The position numbers and the translations under genes are program-made. A DNA stretch of 64,000 nt from Patagioenas fasciata (lineage: Eukaryota; Chordata; Aves; Columbiformes; Columbidae): NCBI RefSeq assembly GCF_037038585.1, contig NC_092524.1:47329001-47393000 (forward strand), read 5' to 3'. Below the pieces are notes generated by a model. It was not told the DNA's origin. It saw only the letters and a program-made list of their open reading frames with translations, and did not search any database. How positions within the stretch are numbered: position 1 is the first letter of the stretch; the number at the start of each line of letters is the position of its first letter. This document shows, one piece after another, positions 52,801 to 63,169 of the stretch.

Positions 52801-55800
52801 TGGACAGGCTGGAGAGTTGGGCGGGGGATAACCTGATGGAATTTAACAAGGGAAAGTGTAGAGTCCTGCATCTGGGCAGGAACAATCCCAAGTTCCAGTA
52901 TAGGTTGGGGAATGACCTATTAGAGAGCAGTGTAGGGGAAAGGGACCTGGGGGTCCTGGTGGACAACAGGATGACCATGAGCCAGCACTGTGCCCTTGTG
53001 GCCAGGAAGGCCAATGGCATCCTTGGGTGTATTACAAGGCGGGTGGACAGTAGATCGAGAGAGAGGTCCTCCTTCCCCTCTACTCCGCCCTGGTGAGACC
53101 CCATCTGGAATATTGTGTCCAGTTCTGGGCCCCTCAGTTCAAGAAGGACAGGGAACTGCTGGAGAGGGTCCAGCGTAGGGCAACAAAGATGATTAAGGGA
53201 GTGGAGCATCTCCCTTATGAAGAAAGGCTGAGGGAGGTGGGGCTCTTTAGTTTGGAGAAGAGGAGACTGAGGGGTGACCTTATTAATGTTTATAAATATA
53301 TAAAGGGTGAGTGCCACGAGGATGGAGTCAGGCTCTTCTCAGTGGCAAACAACGATAGGACAAGGGGCAATGGGATCAAGCTGGAACACAAGAGGTTCCA
53401 CTTAAATTTGAGAAAGAACTTCTTCTCAGTGAGGGTAACAGAGCACTGGAACAGGCTACCCAGGGAGGTTGTGGAGTCTCCTTCCCTGGAGACATTCAAA
53501 GCCCACCTGGACACATTCCTGTGCGACCTCACCTAGGCGTTCCTGCTCCAGCAGGGGGATTGGACTAGATGATCTTTTGAGGTCCCTTCCAATCCCAAAC
53601 ATACTGTGATACTGTGAAAGGGAGGGATCAAAATAAATTGGTCAGGAACAAGCATTGGAAAATAAGAGGGAAAAGGGGCCATAGGGTGCCAGCCAAGTTT
53701 AAACAAGCACCTAGTTCCTGTGCCTGTCTGACTAAGCCCTGAAATAGATCACTGCAGTCTTATATTCCCATTAAATTCTATATTTAACCACCTTCTGTGT
53801 GGGTGGGCTCTCTATTCCAAGTGTATGTGTTTGTATGAACACTAGTGAACACAAACTCAACCAGCCAGTGAGTGGAATAAACGGCCTGAATACCAGGAAC
53901 CAGAATGGGAGCATGAAGCCCAGGGGCTCAAGGGTCCAGGTGCCAGCAACTGGAAAAGAAAGGGGTCTGGGATTCAGCTACAAAACAAACTGCTACTGGA
54001 GAGACCCATAGAATGTGTGTATGCTCCACTAGTGGAATTCAATCCTGGTCAGACAGAAAGGAGGCTCAGGATCACGCTCAAGTGTTGTTTGCTTACGTGT
54101 CTGTTGGTTTCTGTTTGTATCAGGCTGTGTGGGCAGCTGTGTTAGTGCTGTGCATGTCTGTATCTGTTCGGAATATGTGTTCCATCCTGTTACTGGAGGG
54201 ACAGGGAGACATGGACCACAACCTCAAATCTGTAATAGCGGGAGGAATCCACCAGGTTCCAAAATCCACTATATTCTGCAACACCTAACACTGGCTATCT
54301 GCAAGAAGAACATTCCTGCCAACTGGAATTCCACCTCTGTGCAGCTCCCTCTGTGCTGTCCCAGTGACTCATGAACAAGATTTTTAAAAGCCTTTAGATT
54401 TAAAAAAAATTAAAAAGCACACGATGCCAATTCATCTGACCCAGCATGAAAGCAGCTTACAGGCAAAGCACTATTCAGAAATCCTTTTAATAAAGACTGC
54501 TCAGCCATTCATTAGAAGAAGTAACCAAGACCCCCAGCAAAGGTCCCTAGTTCCAAGCAAAAGCAGAAAACACCTGAATTACTGTGAGGCTGCATTTTGC
54601 AGCTCCCCGTCCTATTGCCTGCATTGCCCTCTGCTGTCTGAAATAGCAATTAATCACTTCCCAAGTAACCAACAAATCAGGAACTTCTCCTGGCGGTACT
54701 CTGATGTCAGCACTCTACAAAAACAGGCTGCTCACCTTGTACTCAGCTTTCGGTCTGCGCAGCTCTGGGGCGTAATTTTTGACTCCTGTGTCAGAGAGGG
54801 CTGAAAGTGAAAGGCAAAGCTGAGTAGCACATCAAAATCCTGATTCACATCCACTTCCAAAAACACCCTTTTCTTGGTTTTTGGGGTAGAAGACCCAAAC
54901 TCAGGCAACAAATGGCAATAAAAAGTTGCTCTAAACCCAACAGTCATCAGTTGTACATAAGCAGATCAGGCCAAGCCATCATGCTAATTTGTTCTTTTCT
55001 TTGCTGAATAACTTTCAGACAACCCAGGTTTCAGTTCCCCTTTCTGCCACATAAGGAAGATGACATTTCCCTTTCTTTTTGGAAACGCTTTGGTTTAAGT
55101 AAATCTGCATCTCTCCTAAAATTAGGTGGGGATTCAAAAACTTACCATCTGAAAGGGACTGGAAACTTGGAAGTTTGTTTCGTCCTGAAATCAAAACAAA
55201 CATTAATGAGAGACAGTCTCTTCACCAGCAACATTTCTTGCAGGGGGAACACAAACCTAGATTGCAAGCTAGTACGCTGCAGCTATGCTACTGTGGAATG
55301 AGCCACTCTGTATAGCGATTCACACTACCCTGGCAGAGCTGGGGCTCGCTTGCAGTCTAAGCCTTTGAAGTTGTCTGTGGCATCACAAACCACATCACGT
55401 CCTGGTCCTATCTGCCCTCCTGTTTCTGAGGCCAGGGGAGGTGAGAAAGCCTGAATTCACTCATCTACCTGCAGACCAGAGTCTCAAGCACACAGCACTA
55501 GGCCATGGCAACATGGACAGCTTCGTTCACCAGGGCTGCAATTTGGATGTCTTTCGTTATCACTGTGTATCAAAGTTGAGAGTAGAAAAAACACCCGAGA
55601 GAGAGAGAGAGACAAATTAAAGCTGGTTAGTTGTCTGGCTGTGAGACAACAGAGCTGAACTCTTACAAGCTGTGTAGGTCTCTCCATGGCCTGCTGTGCT
55701 GTTCTCCCTCTAACCAGCTATGCTACCATTGCTGCTGCCATGTGTTTGTTGAACCAACTATAGCATTAACAACTGCCAGCTGAGCTCCAAATAAAGAATA

Positions 55801-58413
55801 ATCAACCTGTCTATTGTACTGAAGATCAAATGAGGGGCACATGTGTCGAGCCAAGACAAGAACAGACTGTTGAAGGTCCTCTGGGTGATCCAAATGTAAA
55901 TTTTCACTGTTTGGCACCAGCTAGCAAGTGCCACATGGTCTGTGGGTCAAGAACTCCAAATGAGGGGCACATGTGTCGAGCCAGTCCCTTTGTAACCTCT
56001 TTTCCACCAAACAGATTGCTGTACAGTGCTGTGCTCTACCTTGCTGTTCTATGGAATCTGGCTTTTAAGACGCCATAATCTCCAAAGTCCCCTCCCGTAC
56101 CACAAGAGCATGCGATCTTCTGCATGAGACCATCTCCAATTTCTGACCAGTGATACACTCTCACACTAAGCAGAGATCTCAGCTTCCCTGCTTTGCAATC
56201 AATACACTTAGGATAAAATGATTTTTGTAAGATAACACAATTGCCTCTTGACACTCTTGTGGGAAAAGCCATTTGTCCATATTGTACGAGATGAACCTTA
56301 CCTTTGAATAGGCTGCTTAGGGAGTAGGAAGAAACTTGTTTTGGTAAAGCAGCATAAGACGAAGAGCCCTTCTGTAGGCTGGAGTCTCGGCCCTCCAGCG
56401 AGCTGTTGCTGCTGGAGGCTGTCTCTTTGATTGACCAGGAGATACCTATGTGCAGACAGAGGCCATTTATAACAGAGAAAGAGAAAACCAGTCTGTAAAG
56501 AACGATCGTACGGCACAGCAGGATGTTATCAAGTGTGTCCTGGTCAGTTCTGTACTAGCACATCCCGATACCTTTGACCCTCAGCACTAAGTAGATGCAG
56601 CACACAGGATCCCAATCTTGTGTAATACTGCTTGTTAAACAGTTGTGCATTGTCCTCCAGAAATGGTTGATTTCAGCAGTATTGTACAGCTGTTTATGGC
56701 TTATATTAAAAAAAAGCACAGATTAACAAACATTTACATGTTGTTGCATGTGGTAAAGCATTATCCTTGCTCTAAAGGTACAGAGCAAGACAGAGAACCC
56801 CTGGCTTACCTCAAATTACAGAAGCATTAAGAGCGTAACTACCTGAACACTGGAACACTAAGATAGTTTTCCTCCCCATGCACACAAAACAGCTATCAAT
56901 GTGCATGTGTTGCTGGCAACGATGCATATGTCTCCCTCCTGCTTATTCCAGACACAGCTTTCTCTTCTTTTCAAGCAGCTGCACAACATGCACATTTTAG
57001 GACAGGGTGATAGAGCGAAAAAGCTGACAGGTAGAGACCTTGGATGAGAAAAGAAACAGCCTGAACCAGAAGGAGAAGCAACAGCACAGGACAAGAAGAA
57101 CAGACTGTTGAAGGTCCTCTGGGTGATCCAAATGTAAATTTTCACTGTTTGGCACCAGCTAGCAAGTGCCACATGGTCTGTGGGTCAAGAACTCCAAAGT
57201 GTGGCAGACAGCATTGTGTCTGGGTCATGAGATCATTCCCATCATCACTAAAACCACATTTGCTTAATGCTTACAATTCCCTTTCAAACTTCAAGCATAA
57301 GGGTCAGTCTACAAACACACACAAAACCTCGGAATTCTCTGTGCTGTGTGGAAAAAGCACAGAGAATTTTATGGGGTGCTATTTCAGGCAGCAGTATGAC
57401 GGAAATGATCATGTAGAATCTTGCAGGCCAGGTGAGTATGAAGAATATCAAGCCATAATCTCCAAAATATCTGCTCTAAGATGGGCTACATATTGGGAAA
57501 AACACAATGAACTCCCTCCACTTGTCCGAACACTTTTATGTAATTTGGGCTTCCGCTCACTCTCTTTTCAGTCGATCCACACAGGTAAATCAAGTGGCTC
57601 ACAATGTGACCTGAGGAGACTAGAATTAGAATAGATATGCAGGATTTGATAGCAAGTAGTACTCCTGATCTCAACTAAAATGACATTATTTAACTGGTAA
57701 TTTTAAACTCCCTCTGCCTTAAGGATAACTTGCAGTACTTCTGCACTTACTTCCCACAGGTTCTCCGCTCCAGCTGACTCTCTCAAGGTCATCATCATCA
57801 TCATCATCGACGATATCCCGAAGGCTATTCACTGCCCGTTTGGATTCCTTTAGCTATGACAAAATGTAAGAGCTTGCATAAAAAACAGCCCTGTTGCAGA
57901 GTGTGTTTTGTTTCCTATTACTCTTGAACGATCTCCCTCAGAACTCTGAGCACAGCTTCTTCAGCTTGCACCGCATCTTCTGGAGAAGATATTTTGTGCC
58001 TGTGGGTGTCCCTCCTCACCATTGGGGATGCAAAGGCCACTGACACCTACATAGACACTGCCAGCTCAACGAGTAGGAGATGCAGATTGGTGCACAGGCG
58101 GGGCAACACGGTCCTAACGGGACACCGGAATGGGTGCTGCGGGGGGGCGAGCCGGGAGCCCCCGGTGGCCTCCACACAGGAAGGAGGGAGCGCCCACCCC
58201 TCCCTCGGAGCGCGGAGGAAGCGCGGGGCCAAGGCCTGGGCTCAGACGGCCGTGCGGGGCCCTGCCCGGGGGAGTCAGGCCGGGCTGCGGTGCCCCTGCA
58301 GACTCGGGACCGGACCCTACCTGCGAGAGCTCGTCATCCTCGTCGTCGAAGGTGAAGGCCCGGAACTTGGAGCTGTGCCAGTACTCCTCCTCGTCCGCCC
58401 GCGCCCTGCTCAT
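43802..58413 (-). CDS. VIPAS39: VIPAS39 (SPE-39 homolog, VPS33B-interacting protein), 19 coding exons
   Basis: VIPAS39 binds VPS33B and acts in endosome/lysosome and apical trafficking; human loss causes ARC syndrome. Coding exons, 5' to 3': 58321-58413, 57751-57853, 56302-56445, 55146-55184, 54736-54800, 50326-50382, 49347-49439, 48651-48684, 48129-48231, 48013-48040, 47755-47828, 47134-47209, 46709-46843, 46112-46153, 45621-45710, 45141-45227, 44515-44604, 44095-44199, 43802-43822. Phases agree throughout: 1479 nt, 492 aa (human 493). Landmarks are [12 protein letters not shown] at the start, [15 protein letters not shown], a run of seven Asp in exon 2, [52 protein letters not shown] and the terminal QIRWKN encoded by a 21-bp last coding exon. 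The C-terminal half is the helical Golgin-A5/Vps16-C-like part of the family. It shares a promoter with AHSA1. The start fits the family; an in-frame upstream ATG at 58470 exists but is less likely. Confidence 0.97.
50705..51449 (-). mobile_element. Solo LTR of an endogenous retrovirus, 745 bp
   Basis: Read on the minus strand it begins TGTCGTGGTTTAACC and ends in CA. It is bounded by a perfect 5-bp duplication CAAAT (50700-50704 and 51450-51454). Inside, in the same orientation, are a TATAAAAG box (51262-51255) and an AATAAA signal (51053-51048), consistent with U3, R and U5 order. No internal retroviral region adjoins it, so it is a solo LTR left by recombination. The 5-bp duplication fits several ERV classes; the family is not assigned. 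The intact duplication argues against great age. Confidence 0.8.
52590..53628 (+). mobile_element. CR1 LINE, 3' portion with reverse-transcriptase C-terminus
   Basis: The first frame (52644-53096) encodes the RT segment [19 protein letters not shown] with the catalytic FADDTKLGG motif. The second (53093-53536) encodes the C-terminal part [20 protein letters not shown] through to [10 protein letters not shown]. The two lie in different frames, so one frameshift falls around 53060-53095 and the copy is inactive. The 3' end has the CR1 signature GGATTGGACTAGATGATC, GAGGTCCCTTCCAA and the terminal repeat ATACTGTG x2. It is 5'-truncated; the left edge is approximate. Its low decay suggests a fairly young copy. 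It sits antisense in VIPAS39 intron 5. Confidence 0.93.
55827..55983. repeat. 130-bp tandem repeat, about 1.2 copies
   Basis: A 27-bp sequence starting CAAATGAGGGGCACATGTG occurs at 55827-55853 and again, identically, at 55957-55983, a period of 130 bp. The segment 55858-55960 between them also recurs elsewhere (see 57096-57198). Confidence 0.85.
55858..55960 (+). repeat. 103-bp dispersed repeat, copy A (VIPAS39 intron 3)
   Basis: Begins AAGAACAGACTGTTG and ends AAGAACTCCAAA. It is identical over all 103 bases to 57096-57198, in the same orientation, 1238 bp apart. Family unknown. Confidence 0.9.
57096..57198 (+). repeat. 103-bp dispersed repeat, copy B (VIPAS39 intron 2)
   Basis: Exact match to 55858-55960. 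Copies A and B bracket VIPAS39 exon 3 (56302-56445). Confidence 0.9.
57791..57811. repeat. (ATC)n coding microsatellite, VIPAS39 exon 2
   Basis: ATC units on the + strand encode the seven-Asp run of VIPAS39. The acidic run is a feature of the family, so the repeat is maintained in coding sequence. Confidence 0.85.
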
Positions 58414-58601
58414 CTGCAACGGCACCGCGCGGCTGCCTGAGGGCAGTGGCTGTCTGCGTGGAATCACCACCCGCGTCCCGGCTCCCGGTCCCGCCCCGCC
58501 GCCCCCCAGCCCCGCTCACCTCCCCGCGCCTCCTCTCCCGCGCCAGGCGCCGCCACGGGCCAGGCACGGAGGGGCGGGACAGGGCGGCTGCCGCAGGGCA
58601 C

Positions 58602-58617
58602 GCTGGGACACGTAGTC
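58602..58617 (-). promoter_or_regulatory. ZNF143/Staf-like site 1
   Basis: Read in reverse it is GGACTACGTGTCCCAG, matching the ACTACAANTCCCAG consensus closely. It lies between the divergent genes. Confidence 0.55.
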
Positions 58618-58705
58618 CCCCCCGCCGCGGCCCGGCCCGGCGTTTTCCCGCTCACGCACTACGAGTACCGGCGTGCCCTGCGCGCCGCGCCGCCACCGCG
58701 GCCGG

Positions 58706-58720
58706 ACTACAAGTCCCAGG
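58706..58720 (+). promoter_or_regulatory. ZNF143/Staf-like site 2
   Basis: ACTACAAGTCCCAGG matches the ZNF143 consensus ACTACAANTCCCAG in full. It is about 100 bp from site 1 and in the opposite orientation. Confidence 0.65.
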
Positions 58721-58891
58721 GGTCCGCGCCGGGCGCTGCGGTGTCTGGTGTTGAGCTGTCAGCAGTTGGGTTTGGGGGGGCTGCGAGGGGTGGCGTGGCT
58801 GGCTCCAGGAGCTGTCGGCCGGTGGGGACAGAGGGGGAGCCCGTGGGCCGAGGCGGCGCGGCGGAACCAAGAAGCGAGGCGGAGCGGGGAA

Positions 58892-58922
58892 AGGAAGGAA
58901 GGAAGGAAGGAAGGAAGGAAGG
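58892..58922. repeat. (GGAA)n microsatellite
   Basis: About seven GGAA units in the AHSA1 5' flank. GGAA repeats can bind ETS factors; any role here is inference. Confidence 0.8.
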
Positions 58923-59030
58923 GCGCCGGAAGGGACCGTGCCGGTGGCGGAAGCCGGGAGGTGGCGCGGCGGCCGGCGGTTCTAGCAGTTTCCACGGGCG
59001 GTCGGTGCGGAGGAGGCGGCGGCGGTCTCG

Positions 59031-62000
59031 ATGGCCAAGTGGGGCGAGGGAGACCCGCGCTGGATCGTCGAGCAGCGGGCGGACGCCACCAACGTCAACA
59101 ACTGGCACTGGTGAGCGGGGCGGCCCGGCCGGCCGGCGCTGAGACCCGCCCGGGCCGCCCTGCGGGAGACCCCAAGCGCAGGGAGGCTCCGGGGCCGGTG
59201 TCCCGGGGAAGGGTTCTCCCTTGCCCCCTTCCCTACGTGCGTGTTGGTGTTGAGGTGGCGGTGTCTGGGCTGATGCCTCGCGAAGGCCTCATCTCCGTGT
59301 GCGTGGGGGGTGCCCGAGCTGGGGTCTTGGGGGCGCCCGGGAGCGCCTGGGGGTGCCTGGTCCGGGCCGTGTGTGTGTGTGGTGGAGCGGGGCAGGCAGG
59401 GAGGCACTGGGGGGAGCTCGGGGAGTCCTACCGTGTGCTGGCAGTGCTCCAGTTTCTCACTGAGCCCGGTTTTCTCACAGGACGGAGCGAGATGCCTCCA
59501 ACTGGTCCACAGAGAGGCTGAAAACTCTGCTTCTGCCTGTCAGAGTGGAGGGCGAGGAGGGGGCTTGTGAGGTGACAGAAGTGAGCAAACTGGATGGAGA
59601 GGCCTCCATTAACAACCGCAAAGGGAAGCTTATCTTTTTCTATGAGTGGGCTATCAAACTGGCATGGACTGGTGAGTGATGTTCTCCCCTCCTGTTTCAA
59701 GGCCAGACTCAAGTATAATACTCAACATAAGGATACTTAACTGATTTAGGAACTAATAATAAAGGGAATGTCGTATTGTGATACAACACAAGTTTTTTTT
59801 TACAGCAACCAGAGTAAGAAATGTTGATCTGAACAACATAATTTTAATTGCAGGCACCTCAAAGACAGGAGTGAAATACAAAGGTTATGTGGAGATTCCT
59901 AATCTCTCAGATGAAAATGACGTTGATGAAGTTGAGGTAAGCACAGCTAAAGGTTAATACTACTGGTTGTGTGGCTGTTTTAACAGGAATCCTCACAGCA
60001 TTAGTTTGTCCTTCAATGTTTCCTTTTTTAGAACATTTGCTTTAACTTTTTTAGTGTTAAAGACTGTTTAAATTAATAGAATCACAGAATGGTTTGGGTT
60101 GGATGGAACCTTATCATCTAGTTCCAACATCTCTGCTATGGGCAGAGTCACCTTCCACTAGACCAGGTTGCTCAAAGCCCCATCCAGCCTGGCATTGAGC
60201 ACTTCCAGGGATGGGGCATCCACAGCTTCTCTGGGCAACCTGTTCCAGTGTCTCACCACTCTCACAGTAACTTATATCTAATCTAAATCTGCTCTCTTTC
60301 AGTTTAAAACTGTTAACCCTCATCCTGTCATTACAGTCCCTGGTAAAGAGTCCCTCCACATCATGTTGTACCTTTATCAAATTTATTCATGTCTTCTAGA
60401 TAGCAGATGAAGCTGTTTGGGTTCATACATATGTTACTATAGACTGAGAGATTAAGTGAAAGATCAATCAACTGCACTGCTGCTTGTGAAAGAGTTTATC
60501 CGAAGCCTAACTGTGATCTTGAATTGAGTACTAAAAGGACCGTGCAAATATGGCTTTGTTAATCAGCACTTGTCCTTCTTGTTTAGATCCATGTCAGCCT
60601 TGCTAAAGATGAGCCTGACACTAACTTGAAGACCCTGATGAAGCAAGAGGGTGCAAAAAAAATTAGAGATGCAATGAAAACTTACATCAGCACTCTCAAA
60701 ACAGGTATGTAACTGAAAGGGAGATATGTTATGGGAATCCATGTGGGCTAATGCTAAAGAAGACATGGGGATAACGAGAGAGTGAATATTGCTTCTTCAC
60801 TCCATCTCAACAGGAAGGTATAAAAGCAACAGCAGTAACTTTTCTGTTTCTTTTGAAATAGTTAGCATTTGGCAAGAAGCACTTCTGTCTCTAGACACTG
60901 TAGAACAACCTAGAAATATTGGTGTTGGTGATAACCCTATAATAAACAGCATTTCTGGATTTATGTCTTAAAACTGAGAATGTCTGTCACATGCTGAAGC
61001 TTAGCTGTAGAGAAAGTAAAGCCTGTAAAATGTGCTTGATACGCCAGTGACACAGAGCATCAGTCACTGCATGTTGCACAATCTGGCCTTTAGTTTGCTT
61101 ACTCCCCTGGAAGGTGATACCTTTGTTCTAGTTTGTTGTTTTTTCTCCTTTGCCACACTAATGAAAGTCTCTAGTGTTATTTGAATTTGAGAATAATTTG
61201 CAACTGTAACTGCTCAGCAGGTTTTGTTGGTGCCATTGAATGAGCTATCTCAGCATCTGGATTAAAAGTATTTTTTTAGAAGATAAATCTGATTCCAGCA
61301 GTTGGAGTTACGTCAGTGTGCTTTGGTGGAGTTTAGCTTTGCTCTCTAATACAGTCTGGGAATGCAACAGTTGCTTTTTTTTTTTTTTAATCCATTTATC
61401 TATATTATGTAACACATGCTAGATACTCAACTTCTGCGTTTTTGTATAAACCACCACTGACTGCTGTTTTTCCAGGGTCAAATTTCTGTACCTATGTTTT
61501 TTTCCAGGTCTTTTAGTGTTCCAGGTGGGAGATGCAGTCACCCAGTGTATGATGAGAATATTATTTGGGAAGAACTGTATGCTCTGTGGGCTGCAATAGA
61601 TAAGAATAGGTGGGAACTAAGTATTGCAGGGTACAAGAACATACACATATAATAAAATTCTTCTATGTAATGGAATTTTGCCAGTTCGAACAAATAAAGA
61701 GGAAGGAGAAACAACAAACTGTTTTATAATTGCTAAACGCAGAAGTGATAGAGCTGGAGAAGAAACAAAATGCTGAAAGAGGGTGAAGCTTCTGGTGGAA
61801 TTAAAGTGGTAGAACTGCTGCACAGGGCACTGGTGAGATCTCCCCTGTGTTTCTGTGTGTAGGCCTGGCATCTCATGTAAAAAAAAAAAAAATTAATGAA
61901 AGATGGAATTAGAAGTAACTTTATTCTGTAGTACGATATGAGAAATGGAGAACCAGTTGGAGAAGAAATGGAAGCACTTGGTTTAGTTTGTCTGAAAGTA

Positions 62001-63169
62001 TTTGAGATGTGATTGCTGTTTATATTAGAGCAAGGGCATCAAACTCATTTTCACCTGGAGCCACATCAGCCTCATGGTTGCCTTCAAAAGGCCAAATGTA
62101 ATTTTAGGACTGTATAAATGTAGGACTAGTTACATTTATACAGTCCTAGGATTACATTTGGCCCTTTGAAGGCAACCGCAAGGCTGATGTGACCCCAGGT
62201 GAAAATGAGTTTGACATCCCTGTATTGGAGAGTGAGAGAGGAAAAAAAGCTATGTAAGTGTAAGGCTAACATTCATATGAGAGCAACACGTGGAAGATAG
62301 TGATTGATATGTCTGGGCTAGGAAGAGGAGGTAAAGTCCTGTTAGTGGAGGCAGTTTCTGATCTGGCCTTTGGTGGAGAGTAGAGAGGGCAAGAAGAACT
62401 CATTTCTTGTAAAAAGAGGTCTGTTTACTTTTTTAAAAAACTTTCAGGTTACAGGTTCTAGCAAGAGCCGGGGAGAAACGAGAAAGCACTTTTTGACTGT
62501 GTATTTCAAAGAACAGTTAAAAAGTTTTACTTGGTCTTCAATTAGTTTCATGGACACATTCCTGTCTTTCTAGAATTCACCCAGGGCATGATTTTGCCCA
62601 CAGTGAATGGTGAACATATGGACACAACACCTCCAGTGGCTCCTAAAGCAGAAGACCGCAAGGTAAATAAAACTGTGCAAACATGCTTTTGGATCTGTGA
62701 AGACAGGTACACAGTATTAGATTCTGGGGCTTACAAAAACAACATATGCTGTTTATAGGAGAGAAATATATATAATACATATATATGTATTATAGGAGTT
62801 ATACATATATTCAGGGTTTGGCAATCTGTGGTGTAGGCCTGACTGGTTTTGCTTTGCAGCACATGATATTTCTTAATGCAAGCAGAGCAATCTACTTCTT
62901 ACACTCAAATATGGTTGTACCTAATTATGTTTTTACCAAAGGCCTTTGTTTCTTTCTCTTGCATACATGAACCACTTGTTGAATTTTTTGTGAAGAAAGT
63001 GTGTGTGTGGTTTTTTTGCTTGTTGTTTTGCTAGACGGCCACTGGCAGCAGTCCTGCCACATCGCAGTCTAAATCCATAGGAGTCAAGATCCCTACATGC
63101 AAGATCAGTTTGAAGGACACCTTTTTAACATCTCCCGAAGAGCTCTACAGGGTGTTTGTTACTCAGGAG
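59031..63169 (+). CDS. AHSA1: AHSA1, activator of Hsp90 ATPase (Aha1), first six coding exons; runs off the window
   Basis: Aha1 is the co-chaperone that binds Hsp90 and stimulates its ATPase in the cytosol. Coding exons 59031-59110, 59481-59671, 59854-59936, 60587-60704, 62574-62662 and 63035-63169 agree in phase: 696 nt, 232 codons (human protein 338 aa, so the last third lies to the right). The N-terminus MAKWGEGDPRWIVEQRADAT runs straight into the conserved NxNNWHW motif at residues 21-27 (NVNNWHW). Then comes the Aha1 N domain (NRKGKLIFFYEWAIKLAW, GYVEIPNLSDEN, IHVSLAKDEPDTNL), a linker, and the start of the Bet v 1-like C domain (KISLKDTFLTSPEELYRVFV). Intron 3 holds a CR1 fragment and intron 4 the fold-back element. 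Confidence 0.97.
60077..60370 (-). mobile_element. CR1 LINE 3'-end fragment, about 290 bp
   Basis: Reads in reverse as a CR1 tail: ATAGAATCACAGAATGG at the 3' end, then the blocks CACTAGACCAGGTTGCTCAA, AGCCTGGCATTGAGCACTTC, GGGGCATCCACAGCTTCTCT and GGGCAACCTGTTCCAGTGTC. It is 5'-truncated and moderately diverged. It lies in AHSA1 intron 3, antisense to the gene. Confidence 0.92.
62031..62222. mobile_element. Fold-back hAT-type MITE, 192 bp, with 8-bp target duplication
   Basis: Two arms of roughly 90 bp are near-perfect reverse complements around a few central bases (GGACTAG at about 62123-62129). The ends read CAAGGGCATCAAACTCATTT on the left and, in reverse, CAGGGATGTCAAACTCATTT on the right, a CAGGG-type hAT terminus. 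The flanks TATTAGAG (62023-62030) and TATTGGAG (62223-62230) form an 8-bp target duplication with one mismatch. There is no coding capacity. It lies in AHSA1 intron 4. Confidence 0.9.

Larger units (their letters stand above)
50383..54735 (-). other. VIPAS39 intron 5, transposon-rich
   Basis: The largest VIPAS39 intron. It holds the solo LTR (50705-51449) and the ~1 kb CR1 copy (52590-53628). The stretch 53640-54735 shows no repeat family or exon that I can name. Confidence 0.6.
58090..59250. promoter_or_regulatory. CpG island, bidirectional VIPAS39 / AHSA1 promoter
   Basis: High CpG density spans both first coding exons. The ATGs at 58413 (minus) and 59031 (plus) are about 620 bp apart. It contains GC boxes (for example GGGGCGGGAC at 58571) and two ZNF143/Staf-like sites (listed). 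Confidence 0.85.

Noticed and set aside
53799-54288. Open frames after the CR1 copy in VIPAS39 intron 5
   Set aside because: No domain or repeat family could be named; treated as unclassified intron.
58673-59521. 282-aa plus-strand frame across the AHSA1 first exon
   Set aside because: It reads the island and AHSA1 exon 1 in another frame; low complexity, with a GGAA repeat inside.
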